The position numbers were made by a program, and so were the translations under genes. Positions 1 through 7,994 of a stretch of 64,000 nt of DNA are shown in pieces. The DNA is from Chryseobacterium rhizosphaerae. GTDB lineage: Bacteria > Bacteroidota > Bacteroidia > Flavobacteriales > Weeksellaceae. The notes beneath the pieces are model-generated. The model was not told where the DNA came from, did no database searches, and saw nothing but the letters and a program-made list of their open reading frames with translations. Position 1 is the stretch's first letter, and every line of letters starts with the position of its first letter. The DNA lies in NCBI RefSeq assembly GCF_003385455.1, contig NZ_QNUF01000023.1, positions 22,418 to 86,417 of the forward strand, in the 5' to 3' direction.

Positions 1-187
1 AGATTATTTTGCATGGCTGCAGCCCAGGCTTGATCAGGAAAATCCTCCACTGGAAATTATTGAGCTGGCAGACAGCTATTCTGATGAGCTGCAAGTCATG
101 ATTGTAGAAAAACATAATGTAGAAAATATTTCAAAGCTTTGTCAGGAATTAAAGGTTCATTTTAAAAGAACTACAATACCTTATTAA
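1..187 (+). CDS. C-terminal fragment of an unidentified protein
   Basis: An open frame enters from the left edge (first full codon at base 2) and ends with TAA at 185-187, giving about 61 residues. The fragment is charged and looks like the end of a soluble protein (motifs ENPPLEIIELADSYSDEL and SKLCQELKVHF). No domain can be assigned from so short a piece. It lies 42 bases upstream of the isoaspartyl peptidase gene on the same strand, so co-transcription is possible. Coding is supported by an uninterrupted frame with codon use like the neighbours. Confidence 0.6.
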   Translation, partial: DYFAWLQPRLDQENPPLEIIELADSYSDELQVMIVEKHNVENISKLCQELKVHFKRTTIPY

Positions 188-229
188 CCTTTTCCGGACA
201 AATAATAATCTAAAAACTAAACTTTATTT

Positions 230-1072
230 ATGAAGCTCATTATCCACGGTGGTTTTTTCTCTGAAAGCGATCAAAGCCATGAAGTAAAGACCGCAAAACA
301 GGAATCTTTAAAAGAAATAACTCAAAAAGCATTTGAATACCTTCAGACTCATTCGGCTTTTGATACAGTAGCATATGCAGTTTCTCTTCTGGAGGATGAT
401 CCTTTATACAATGCGGGAATTGGATCACAGATTCAGAGTGATGGTGTTATTCGTATGAGTGCAGCCATTATGAACGGAGATACTCAGAGACTAAGTGGTG
501 TAATCAACCTTCAGGATGTAAAAAATCCCATATTGGTTGCCAAAGATCTGATTGGAGAAGATGACCGTGTATTGGGAGGAAAAGGGGCAAAAATCTATGC
601 TACTGAACATGGTTTTGAAGACTTTTCTACAGAAATCCCACAAAGAAGGAAAGAATATGAAGCCAAACTCAGTAATGGAGGAAAAGGAACGGTAGGCTGC
701 GTAGCCATCGATAAGGACGGAAAATTAGCCGTTGCTACTTCCACTGGCGGAAAAGGTTTTGAGATTCCGGGAAGAATTTCAGATTCTGCCACTGTGGCCG
801 GAAATTATGCCAATTCATTCTGTGCAGTAAGCTGTACAGGAGTGGGAGAAGATATTGTAAGTAATGCTACTGCCACAAAAATTGTAACAAGGGTTACTGA
901 CGGTATGAGCCTTGAAACAGCCTTTCAAAAAACCTTTGACGAGCTTAAAACAATTGATGGGTTTGCGGGAGCCATTGCCATAGATAAAAATGGCAATATC
1001 TATCATCAGGATTCCTATCCTACAATGGTTTTTGCAAGTTTCGATGGAGAACATTTTGAAACCTTCTCTTAA
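230..1072 (+). CDS. Isoaspartyl peptidase / plant-type L-asparaginase (Ntn hydrolase, peptidase family T2)
   Basis: This 280-residue protein belongs to the Ntn-hydrolase family that cleaves isoaspartyl dipeptides and often L-asparagine. These enzymes are made as a precursor that self-cleaves before a catalytic Thr. Visible family marks are the N-terminal IIHGG, the LYNAGIGS segment (residues 59-66), the GTVGCVA block with the presumed nucleophile Thr154, the ATSTGG strand that follows, the substrate-binding region GRISDSA and the SCTGVGE loop. It is somewhat shorter than the usual 310-320 residues. The family's GRVGDSP is changed to GRISDSA, but the Arg and Asp remain. There is no signal peptide, so it should be cytoplasmic. 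The start is the first ATG of the frame. Family assignment is firm; the balance of peptidase to asparaginase activity cannot be read from the sequence. Confidence 0.9.
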   Translation: MKLIIHGGFFSESDQSHEVKTAKQESLKEITQKAFEYLQTHSAFDTVAYAVSLLEDDPLYNAGIGSQIQSDGVIRMSAAIMNGDTQRLSGVINLQDVKNPILVAKDLIGEDDRVLGGKGAKIYATEHGFEDFSTEIPQRRKEYEAKLSNGGKGTVGCVAIDKDGKLAVATSTGGKGFEIPGRISDSATVAGNYANSFCAVSCTGVGEDIVSNATATKIVTRVTDGMSLETAFQKTFDELKTIDGFAGAIAIDKNGNIYHQDSYPTMVFASFDGEHFETFS

Positions 1073-1106
1073 TTTTAACATTTTTTTATCATTGTATTTA
1101 TTTTTT

Positions 1107-1122
1107 TGGCACGTATTTTACA
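1107..1122 (+). promoter_or_regulatory. Sigma-54-like -24/-12 element
   Basis: TGGCACG at 1107-1113 is the full -24 consensus of sigma-54 promoters. It is followed after 4 bases by TTACA where the -12 box would be TTGCA. The invariant GG has the right N10 spacing, but GC is replaced by AC. It sits 49 bases before the ATG of the YtxH-like gene. Confidence 0.4.
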
Positions 1123-1170
1123 TACTTATTAATAACAAATTTTAATATTAATACTTTAAAAATAGAAATC

Positions 1171-1407
1171 ATGGGAAACAAAACAAAAGGCATATTAGCG
1201 TTATTAGGATTAGGAGCTTTAGCTTATTGGAAATATAAAAATTCAACTCCTGAAGATCAACAAGCTGTAAAAGATAAAATCAATACAGCAAAAGATAATC
1301 TTAACAAATGGGGAAATGACCTTAAAAGTAAAGCCAATGATGTTGCTTCCCAGGTTCAGAATAAAGTTGATGAAGCCAAAACAAAAGCTGAAGATTCTTT
1401 AAGCTAA
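1171..1407 (+). CDS. Small YtxH-like membrane-anchored protein
   Basis: This 78-residue protein has one N-terminal hydrophobic segment (about residues 6-20, ILALLGLGALAYW). A long, Lys/Asp/Ala-rich amphipathic helix follows, with repeats of the type KDKINTAKDNL and KVDEAKTKAED. This is the usual shape of YtxH-domain and related stress-associated proteins: one membrane anchor plus an apolipoprotein-like or coiled helix. The biochemical role of that family is not known. The gene stands alone between a sigma-54-like element and a strong hairpin terminator, so it is probably a single-gene transcript with its own control. The start is the only ATG that keeps the hydrophobic segment at the N terminus. 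Confidence 0.75.
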   Translation: MGNKTKGILALLGLGALAYWKYKNSTPEDQQAVKDKINTAKDNLNKWGNDLKSKANDVASQVQNKVDEAKTKAEDSLS

Positions 1408-1443
1408 GAAAATAGAAAGTAGTTTTTTAACATTCATATATAG

Positions 1444-1477
1444 AAAAAGCCATCGTAATCATTACGGTGGCTTTTTT
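1444..1477. terminator. Intrinsic terminator, usable from both sides
   Basis: A 10-bp stem (GCCATCGTAA with TTACGGTGGC, one G-T pair) with a 3-base loop is flanked by an A-run on the left and six T on the right. It ends the YtxH-like gene and could also stop minus-strand transcripts coming from the methyltransferase gene. Confidence 0.85.
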
Positions 1478-1553
1478 GATTTCACAGTCTATATATTCAT
1501 AATTTTTCAACTTTAAAACCTTACCGGATCTTTCAGTTTACCAATGAAACCGC

Positions 1554-2345
1554 TTATTTTTTATTTCCGGTAAATGCGTATACCAACGGTATTTTGTTTC
1601 CAAATTGAGGAATTCTCCATTTTCCTTTTTCAAATTCTTCTACATGCCTGAAACATGGATATGGTGACCAGTCAAATTCCTGAAATATCTTCAGTTCTAT
1701 ATCTTTTTTAATCAAATTATCAAGAACTTCTGCCAGAGAATGATTCCACATGACATATTCCTGTACAATAGGTGCTGACTGATCAGCATAAGTACCTTCA
1801 TACGTTTCTACAATTGGTTTTTCATTGAAATAATTGTAGGCTACTTTTGTAAAGTCATCATCAAACATCCAAACCACAGGATGAAACTCTGCCATAATAA
1901 ACTGACCGCCGGGCTTCAGAAAATGACTGATTACCCCAGCCCATTTTTCCAGATCAGGAAGCCATCCTATAGTACCATAACTTGTATAAACGATATCAAA
2001 TTTCTGATCCAAAACCTCCGGTAAATGGTACACATCTGAGCAGATAAATTCCGTATCGGTTTCGCATCTCTTAGCTAAGTCTCTTCCGGCTTCAATTGCT
2101 TTATCTGATAAATCGATTCCTGTCACTTTTGCGCCCATTCTTGAAAGCGAAATAGAATCCTGTCCAAAATGACACTGCAAGTGCAAAATACTCTTTCCTT
2201 GTATATCTCCAAGAAGCTCCAGCTCTATTGAATTGAGTGAGCTTCTGCCATTTAAAAATTCATCTACAAAATAAAAATCCGACTTCAAATGCGGTTCTAC
2301 CTTGGCATTCCATGAGTTTTTATTGATTTCTAAGTAATTTTCCAT
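1554..2345 (-). CDS. Class I SAM-dependent methyltransferase
   Basis: This 263-residue protein is a Rossmann-fold methyltransferase. Motif I is seen as SILHLQCHFGQDSISLSRMG and the acidic strand end as VTGIDLS (Asp binding the ribose of SAM). A motif IV-like stretch, FDIVYTSYGTIGWLPDL, and FLKPGGQFIMAEFHP follow. The family includes small-molecule methyltransferases of the UbiE/Methyltransf_11/25 type; the substrate cannot be predicted. It is the last gene of a minus-strand run that begins with two zinc-ribbon PH-SHOCT genes, 34 bases after the third PH-SHOCT gene, so it is probably co-transcribed with them. Confidence 0.85.
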   Translation of the reverse strand: MENYLEINKNSWNAKVEPHLKSDFYFVDEFLNGRSSLNSIELELLGDIQGKSILHLQCHFGQDSISLSRMGAKVTGIDLSDKAIEAGRDLAKRCETDTEFICSDVYHLPEVLDQKFDIVYTSYGTIGWLPDLEKWAGVISHFLKPGGQFIMAEFHPVVWMFDDDFTKVAYNYFNEKPIVETYEGTYADQSAPIVQEYVMWNHSLAEVLDNLIKKDIELKIFQEFDWSPYPCFRHVEEFEKGKWRIPQFGNKIPLVYAFTGNKK

Positions 2346-2379
2346 GATTGTTTTTCTTTACGTAGTGAGCCCGGGTCTA

Positions 2380-2913
2380 CTATTTTTCAAGCAATTTTTT
2401 CTTTTGCTCATTAAATTCTTCTTCAGTCAATACACCGCCTTCTTTTAATTTTCCTAACTGTTCCAATTGATCTAAAATAGTCGGTTCAGTTTTGTTTTGG
2501 AGATATTCCTTAGGACGAGCCATGAACTCTCTTACTTTTTCACAAAACAGCTCAGCATGGTAATTGCCTACTCCATCAATCTCTACGATATCATCTGTAA
2601 TCTGAATATCTATGGAAGCCAGTAAGAATGCTGTTTCATACTGTATGGAACTTATTTTGCTGTAAGAAAAGTCTTCTACTTTCAATCCGTACATGAATTC
2701 CTTATCCACAAAAATCAACCTTCTGTCTGTGGCTACTAAAATAATATGGTGATTGTTTAATTTGTTTCTGCCTTCAACGAGATAGACAATTTTTTCGTCC
2801 GCCAAAAGGATATCCGGCAATTCATGAATTTCTTTTCGGGCAAATATCGTAGGGCTGATATCCAGCTTTTTAAGCTCATCTCTTATTTCGTCAAGTCTTG
2901 ATTTTTCACTCAT
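2380..2913 (-). CDS. Bacterial PH-domain protein with C-terminal SHOCT motif
   Basis: This 177-residue cytoplasmic protein has three parts: a short N-terminal helix, a YokE-like bacterial PH domain (about residues 35-130, with ILVATDRRLIFVDKEF as its hallmark strand pair), and a C-terminal SHOCT motif (QLEQLGKLKEGGVLTEEEF, then NEQKKKLLEK). PH domains of this class are thought to bind partners or membrane components; SHOCT is a short oligomerisation-like helix-turn-helix. It is clearly related to the two genes at 3645-4493 and 4505-5395 but lacks their N-terminal zinc ribbon. It lies 34 bases before the methyltransferase gene. Function unknown. Confidence 0.8.
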   Translation of the reverse strand: MSEKSRLDEIRDELKKLDISPTIFARKEIHELPDILLADEKIVYLVEGRNKLNNHHIILVATDRRLIFVDKEFMYGLKVEDFSYSKISSIQYETAFLLASIDIQITDDIVEIDGVGNYHAELFCEKVREFMARPKEYLQNKTEPTILDQLEQLGKLKEGGVLTEEEFNEQKKKLLEK

Positions 2914-2978
2914 ATTACTTAGTTTATGGATCTAAATTACTATTTCTTAGTCATAAAAAATTTAATTCAGTAAAAATG

Positions 2979-3626
2979 TTAGTCTTCTGCGGGGATCACA
3001 ACGGAAGTATGCAGGCAGTACATCTTCCAGCCTAAGGTTTCATACAAGAGTTTTCCTTCTTCTGTAGCCACTAAAAGATTATTTGAAAATCCTTTTGATA
3101 AAGCTATCTTTTCAAGTTCTTTCAGTAAAAAAGTAGCGAGTCCTTTCCTTTGGTGATTTTTTTCGGTAATAATCCTGTCATAAACCGCAATATCATCTAT
3201 AAGAGAGACACGGCCTATAGAAGCCTGCTCGCCATTTTCTGCTACAATGCTGACAACAAAAGTCGTATTGTACTCAGAAAACTCTAAGTAGTATCCTTCA
3301 GCAAGGCTAATTTCCGGGAAATTCATAGGGTGAAAACAGGTCATCATATATCCCTGTGGCTGTAGTTTCCATCTTTCAGGGATTTTCTGTATAAATTCAC
3401 CAGGAGAACTGGATACTTTCAGGTAAATCCATGGCTCATCAATTGAATGGGCAAGTTGGAAAAAATCATCATTAAGTTTAGGAAATACAAAACGTTCTTT
3501 TTGTTTTTCATCACCTACAATCACTTTGAATCCTGACTTATAGGGTACAGGAAAAGATACTTCTCTTGATAAACACCATCCTTTAAGCCAGTTTTCCACT
3601 ATTTCTACTGATACTTTATCCTTCAT
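2979..3626 (-). CDS. GNAT-family N-acetyltransferase
   Basis: This 215-residue protein has a C-terminal GNAT fold. The acetyl-CoA-binding motif A is visible near residues 150-175 as DRIITEKNHQRKGLATFLL (the Q/RxxGxG/A signature), followed by ALSKGF and the LYETLGWKMY strand. The N-terminal 110 residues are less typical and may form a second, degenerate GNAT half or a substrate cap. The acceptor is not predictable. It lies between two PH-SHOCT genes in the same transcription direction, 18 bases after the zinc-ribbon one, so it is probably part of that operon. Confidence 0.8.
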   Translation of the reverse strand: MKDKVSVEIVENWLKGWCLSREVSFPVPYKSGFKVIVGDEKQKERFVFPKLNDDFFQLAHSIDEPWIYLKVSSSPGEFIQKIPERWKLQPQGYMMTCFHPMNFPEISLAEGYYLEFSEYNTTFVVSIVAENGEQASIGRVSLIDDIAVYDRIITEKNHQRKGLATFLLKELEKIALSKGFSNNLLVATEEGKLLYETLGWKMYCLHTSVVIPAED

Positions 3627-3644
3627 GATCCAATGTTAAAAGTT

Positions 3645-4493
3645 TTATTTTAATTGCTCCAACAGTTTCTTTTTCTGTTCTGCAAATTCTGCATCGGTTA
3701 AGATTCCGTTTTCCCTCAGTTTTCCTAATTTCTCAAGTTTATTAAATACTTCTTCTGAGGAAACTGAAACCCCTTTACTTACAGTATCAATTTGTTTCGG
3801 AGACTGTTCCTTAGGATTATTATAAATAGCTTTTATCTTGTCGTAGAATTGCTCGGCATCATCCTTATCCATAAAACATTCAAACTCTACTACTCTTTCA
3901 TCAAGATGTAATTTAATAATGGGTGATCTTGGATCTGTTACAAAACTTATAGCTTTAATGGTTTCGTTAGGATAATCATTGATTATTGCTGCTCCGAACA
4001 TTGCTTTTGATACAGAAATCAATCTCATGGGGGTTGCTACCAATATGCCGGCTGCCAATGTATTGACAAACTGAGCATCTGTAATCGCGATTATTTTTTC
4101 ATCTTCAGCAATCAAATAAGGAAGTTCTTTTATTTCTCCTTTGGTGAATACAGAAAGATTAGCATTCAGTATTTCCAGCTCATGCTTTATTTTCTGATAT
4201 CTTCGTTTATACACCTCTTTTGAGATTTGACGGGACCCGGAATCTATAGCTGCAGGAATATTCTGTCCTGTCACTGCCAATGTCTGAACCGTTTCTGTTT
4301 TCGCAGTGTTCAGCATTTCATTAATATCATCAATGCTAAACGTATTAAGCTTGTAAAGCAATTCATCATTGATATTGCTTGCGTTGTTTAAACATTTATT
4401 GCATAAAACATTGCCATCTGAGAGTTTATTAGCTCCCAAAAGCGTATCCATGGATGTTAATTCTGTATTACACAATGCACAATTATTGCTCAT
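3645..4493 (-). CDS. Zinc-ribbon / PH / SHOCT protein (paralogue 2)
   Basis: This 282-residue protein starts with a zinc-ribbon-like module (Cys5, Cys8, Cys31, Cys34, of the DUF4428 kind). A helical linker follows, then a bacterial PH domain (about residues 120-225, hallmark GILVATPMRLISVSKAMFG) and a C-terminal SHOCT motif (KLEKLGKLRENGILTDAEF, then AEQKKKLLEQLK). It is a full-length paralogue of the upstream gene, sharing TSxDxLxGxNKLxDG between the Cys pairs. There is no signal peptide or membrane segment. The gap to the upstream paralogue is 11 bases. A role as a soluble adaptor is a guess; the function is unknown. Confidence 0.8.
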   Translation of the reverse strand: MSNNCALCNTELTSMDTLLGANKLSDGNVLCNKCLNNASNINDELLYKLNTFSIDDINEMLNTAKTETVQTLAVTGQNIPAAIDSGSRQISKEVYKRRYQKIKHELEILNANLSVFTKGEIKELPYLIAEDEKIIAITDAQFVNTLAAGILVATPMRLISVSKAMFGAAIINDYPNETIKAISFVTDPRSPIIKLHLDERVVEFECFMDKDDAEQFYDKIKAIYNNPKEQSPKQIDTVSKGVSVSSEEVFNKLEKLGKLRENGILTDAEFAEQKKKLLEQLK

Positions 4494-4504
4494 TTCTTCT
4501 TCTT

Positions 4505-5395
4505 TTATAATTTATCAAGCAGTTTTTTCTTTTGCTCTGCAAATTCTTCTTCTGTTAAAATTCCATTTTCTTTAAGCCTTCCTAATTTTTCCAATTGCTC
4601 GAAAATAGCTTCAGAAGATTCCTTACCTGTATTGAATACATTTTCCTCAGCCAAATTTGGGATACTTTGATGGAATGCCTGTATGCGTTCGGATTGCTGA
4701 CTTTGAGACCTTTCAGGATATTGAATATTTCCGTTCGCCACATTACAAAATCCCCTTCCGTCAGTTTTGTTGTGTAATTTAAATTCTGCGGAGGCCCCTT
4801 TAATATTGATTTTCAGAATAGAATACAGAAGGCTTTCATTATGTTCAATAGAAATAATCTCATGTAGAGGAAATTCATTCCTAACCACTCCACCCAAAAT
4901 CTTTTTATCAATAAAAACAACTCTTCTTGGCGTTGCAAAAACGATTCCTTCACGCTTATTTTGAAGGTATATACACTCTGCAATCGCTAAAAGTTTTTCA
5001 TCCTGATCCAACACAGTATCCAATGCATTCACTTCTTCATTAGCCAAAACACTTAGCCTGGCATTAAGAGCCACTATCTGATCTTTAATCTGATCCAACC
5101 TGGTAGGGGCATCGTATTCATAAGTATTCTCTCCCAAATATTGAGATGTTCCGGGATGTTGGCTTTCCTCAATTTTATGTTTAAGAAACATTCCTGTAAT
5201 TTCTGCAAAATAAAACTGATCTAAAGTATTGATAAGATTAGGGTTGATACTGACCGCTTTATTAAAGCATCCTGTACACAAATAACCTCCGTCTGCGAGT
5301 TTGTTTTTTCCTACAAGCATATCTGTAGACGTCAGTGGTGTTCCGCATGATGCGCAAATCATACTCATTTGGTTTTTAGGTTTAAAAGTTTTCAT
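4505..5395 (-). CDS. Zinc-ribbon / PH / SHOCT protein (paralogue 1)
   Basis: This 296-residue protein has the same architecture as the next gene. The zinc ribbon is Cys14, Cys17, Cys40, Cys43 (numbered from the first ATG), followed by a helical linker, a PH domain with GIVFATPRRVVFIDKKILGG, a variable Gln/Ser-rich linker and a SHOCT motif (QLEKLGRLKENGILTEEEF). Alternative in-frame starts at Met10 and Met12 (5368 and 5362) would place the ribbon at the very N terminus, as in the paralogue, so the start is uncertain by about 10 codons. It heads the minus-strand run of five genes and follows the hisS terminator. Function unknown. Confidence 0.75.
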   Translation of the reverse strand: MKTFKPKNQMSMICASCGTPLTSTDMLVGKNKLADGGYLCTGCFNKAVSINPNLINTLDQFYFAEITGMFLKHKIEESQHPGTSQYLGENTYEYDAPTRLDQIKDQIVALNARLSVLANEEVNALDTVLDQDEKLLAIAECIYLQNKREGIVFATPRRVVFIDKKILGGVVRNEFPLHEIISIEHNESLLYSILKINIKGASAEFKLHNKTDGRGFCNVANGNIQYPERSQSQQSERIQAFHQSIPNLAEENVFNTGKESSEAIFEQLEKLGRLKENGILTEEEFAEQKKKLLDKL

Positions 5396-5501
5396 TAAAA
5401 CAGAGAACGATATCCACTCTGTTTTTGTTATATCGACCCAAATTACAAATTCTCATTTAATTTTTTAGTCTAAAAATATTTAAAATTCTTTCTATGATAA
5501 A

Positions 5502-5534
5502 AAAACAGCTCAAGGTTTGACCTTGAGCTGTTTT
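5502..5534. terminator. Perfect 15-bp hairpin terminator
   Basis: The 15-base arm AAAACAGCTCAAGGT and its exact reverse complement are separated by TTG, with A and T runs at the ends. It lies just after the hisS stop (minus strand) and separates hisS from the PH-SHOCT operon. Confidence 0.9.
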
Positions 5535-5556
5535 ATATAGTATTAGATATTTCTTT

Positions 5557-6924
5557 TTATCCTAAAAACTCTTCCAGAGAAACCGTTTTCTGTTCCCCTG
5601 CTTCAAGGTTTTTGAAAGTAACAGTATTATTTTTAATCTCTTCTTCTCCCAGGAAAACAAGATTTTTAATCCCTTTCTTTTCAGCATAAGTAAACTGCTT
5701 GTTTATTTTTGCACTTTCAGGATACAGCTCAGCTGAAATTCCTTTTGCTCTTAGCTGTATAATTAGTTTTAGAGCTTCTGTTACTTCTTCACCACCAAAA
5801 TTGGCAAATAAATATTCTATTTTAGAAGAAGCTTCTTCAGGGAAAAGGTTCAGTTCTTCCATTACCAGATAGATTCTATCCAACCCAAATGAAATCCCTA
5901 TTCCCGGAATATTTTTAACTCCGAAAACTTCTGTAAGATTGTCATATCTACCTCCTCCACCGATAGATCCCATAGCCACTTCATCCGCTTTCACTTCGAA
6001 GATAGCTCCGGTGTAATAGTCTAATCCTCTTGCCAATGTAATATTAAACACAAGGTTCTGCATATTAACACCAAGGTTCAGAGACTGGGTAAGAACATAT
6101 TCCAACTCTTCCACTCCTTTCAACCCTATTTCATTGCCTGCAAATTTCTCCTTAAGCTGAAGAAGGTTTTCCAGAGCATCATCAGACTGACTAAACAAGA
6201 AGTCCAGTTTATCAATAGAATCCTGAGAAATTTCTCTTTCCAGTAATTCTTTAACCACTCCGTCTTTACCGATTTTATCTAGTTTATCCAATGCTACAGT
6301 GAAGTCAATCAGCTTGTCGGTAATCCCGGCATATTCAACTAATCCCGAAAGAATCTTTCTATTGTTCATGTGAATGGTTACAGGAACTCCAAGATCAGCA
6401 AAGGATTTTAAATACAGCTGAACCAGTTCCACCTCCTGCAATAAACTTTCACTTCCTACCACATCTGCATCACACTGGTAAAATTCTCTGAATCTTCCTT
6501 TCTGAGGCCTATCTGCTCTCCAAACCGGCTGGATCTGGGAACGCTTGAATGGAAACGTCAGCTTCCCATGATTCATGGCTACAAATCTTGCAAAAGGTAC
6601 GGTAAGGTCATAGCGAAGGGCTTTATCAGTAAGATATTCCGAATTAAAAGGTTTCTCCAATGCTTTTTGAAAATCATGAAGCATTTGATCTTTTTTATCT
6701 TCTTTTGCTTCATTGATACTTGAATTTAAAATTTTAAAAATCAAGCGGTCTCCTTCTTCTCCGTACTTTCCTGTTAAAGTAGAAAGATTTTCAAAACTTG
6801 GTGTTTCCAATGGCTGAAACCCGAATAATTCAAAATTATTCTGTAAAATACTGATGATATATTTTCTTCTGGAAACTTCCTGTGCTGTAAAATCTCTTGT
6901 TCCTTTTGCTAAACTTGGCTTCAT
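5557..6924 (-). CDS. hisS: Histidyl-tRNA synthetase
   Basis: This enzyme charges tRNA-His with histidine. It is a class II synthetase, 455 residues from the start chosen. Visible signatures are the N-terminal KPSLAKGTRDF, motif 2 RFREFYQCDADVVG, the histidine-specific block ARGLDYYTGAIFEV, the GGGRYDNL loop and the motif 3 region GIGISFGLDRI. A C-terminal anticodon-binding domain (YLFANFGGEEVTEALKLI) follows. The frame stays open to 6984, but the extra 20 residues do not resemble the family and reach the terminator of the upstream gene. The ATG at 6924 gives the usual N terminus. It is probably transcribed on its own. Confidence 0.97.
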   Translation of the reverse strand: MKPSLAKGTRDFTAQEVSRRKYIISILQNNFELFGFQPLETPSFENLSTLTGKYGEEGDRLIFKILNSSINEAKEDKKDQMLHDFQKALEKPFNSEYLTDKALRYDLTVPFARFVAMNHGKLTFPFKRSQIQPVWRADRPQKGRFREFYQCDADVVGSESLLQEVELVQLYLKSFADLGVPVTIHMNNRKILSGLVEYAGITDKLIDFTVALDKLDKIGKDGVVKELLEREISQDSIDKLDFLFSQSDDALENLLQLKEKFAGNEIGLKGVEELEYVLTQSLNLGVNMQNLVFNITLARGLDYYTGAIFEVKADEVAMGSIGGGGRYDNLTEVFGVKNIPGIGISFGLDRIYLVMEELNLFPEEASSKIEYLFANFGGEEVTEALKLIIQLRAKGISAELYPESAKINKQFTYAEKKGIKNLVFLGEEEIKNNTVTFKNLEAGEQKTVSLEEFLG

Positions 6925-6985
6925 TTCTAGTATGTCATTTTGATAGATGCAAAAATAAGGAATTACTAGGACTTTACCCAGCATA

Positions 6986-7018
6986 AAAAAGCCGAAGAAG
7001 TAACCTTCCCCGGCTTTT
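6986..7018 (-). terminator. Hairpin terminator of the ssb-HRDC transcript
   Basis: An outer stem (AAAAAGCCG with CGGCTTTT) and an inner GAAG/CTTC stem are separated by a small internal loop. It sits 30 bases after the stop of the HRDC gene on the minus strand. Confidence 0.7.
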
Positions 7019-7047
7019 GTTGTTATTTGATCATTTATTCTAAAAAA

Positions 7048-7503
7048 TCAGACACTTTCAAGGATTTCCAGAATTTCTTCGCCATAATTTTCAATTTTAT
7101 GTTTCCCGAATCCTTTAATCTCCAGCAGTTCCTCTTTTTTAGCGGGTTTATACTTGGCTACAGAAATTAATTCTTTGTTACTTGCTATAAAGTAAGTAGG
7201 CAGATTCTGTTCTCTGGCTTTCTCAGATCTCCAAAGTTTCAGAGCATTGAGAATTTGTTCTTCATCGGTATTCAAAAAATCGTTTTCTGCAGAGTATTTC
7301 ACTACTTTTGGTTCTTTCACTGTATTTTTCGTCAATTTCAAAGCTTCAAAATACAATATAACAGACCAATAACATTCATCATTTACAAAAGCCGTTTCCA
7401 CTTTTATAATTTCATTCACTTCCAGAAAATCATCAAGCATTTTCTGATCTTTGTAGAGAAATTCTTCAGGCAATCTAATTTTAAAAACTTTTACTTTCAT
7501 CAT
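7048..7503 (-). CDS. HRDC-domain protein
   Basis: This 151-residue protein has a C-terminal HRDC domain (about residues 75-150: LNALKLWRSEKAREQNLPTY, then ELLEIKGFGKHKIENYGEEI). This is the nucleic-acid-binding helical module found at the end of RecQ and RNase D. The N-terminal half is a small alpha/beta segment without a recognised domain. There is no helicase or nuclease part, so it is a stand-alone HRDC protein, probably an accessory DNA- or RNA-binding factor. It is 14 bases downstream of ssb and likely co-transcribed with it. The first two codons are both ATG; the start could be 7503 or 7500. Confidence 0.8.
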   Translation of the reverse strand: MMKVKVFKIRLPEEFLYKDQKMLDDFLEVNEIIKVETAFVNDECYWSVILYFEALKLTKNTVKEPKVVKYSAENDFLNTDEEQILNALKLWRSEKAREQNLPTYFIASNKELISVAKYKPAKKEELLEIKGFGKHKIENYGEEILEILESV

Positions 7504-7517
7504 TTGTGTTTTTAGAA

Positions 7518-7850
7518 TTATTTACCGCCTAACAAAAGGATCTCATCTACACGAATTTCTGTAATGTACCTCTTTACGCCGTCTTTGTCGTCATATGATC
7601 TGTACATAAGCTTTCCTTCAATAGCTATTTCTTTTCCTTTGGGAACATATTTTTCCATAATTTCTGCTACTTTCCCAAATGCAATCAGATTGTGCCATTG
7701 TGTTTCTTCTACCTTTTCACCTTTAGCATTGGTGTAATGATCGCTGGTAGCTAAAGATACGCTGGCTTTTACGTTTCCATTGTCAAAGTTTACCATTTCA
7801 ACTTCTTTACCTGTGTAACCAATTAGTGTTACTTTGTTTCTTAGTGACAT
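7518..7850 (-). CDS. ssb: Single-stranded DNA-binding protein (short form)
   Basis: This 110-residue OB-fold protein starts MSLRNKVTLIGYTGKEVEM. The characteristic TQWHNLIAFGKVAEIMEKYV and KGKEIAIEGKLMYRSYDDKDG segments follow, which form the ssDNA-binding barrel and tetramer interface. It is short because it has no Gly/Pro-rich linker and no acidic C-terminal tip of the DDDIPF type. It may therefore be a secondary SSB not recruiting the usual partner proteins, with the main ssb elsewhere in the genome (inference). It is paired with an HRDC gene 14 bases downstream. Confidence 0.92.
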   Translation of the reverse strand: MSLRNKVTLIGYTGKEVEMVNFDNGNVKASVSLATSDHYTNAKGEKVEETQWHNLIAFGKVAEIMEKYVPKGKEIAIEGKLMYRSYDDKDGVKRYITEIRVDEILLLGGK

Positions 7851-7994
7851 AACTTTATATTTTTAAAGATTAATAATTAGATAAGAGACGTTCACTGCTT
7901 TCTCAAATCTCTGTTGCAAAGATTGTAATGTCACCACAAGCCAGTCGGTTATAAACTATTTAAATTCGCTTATAGTCGTTTGTTGTCGAATAAA

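Noticed and set aside
6925..6984. Longer hisS start adding 20 residues
   Set aside because: The extra residues are hydrophobic and unlike the family. They run into the terminator of the upstream transcript, and the ATG at 6924 gives the normal N terminus.
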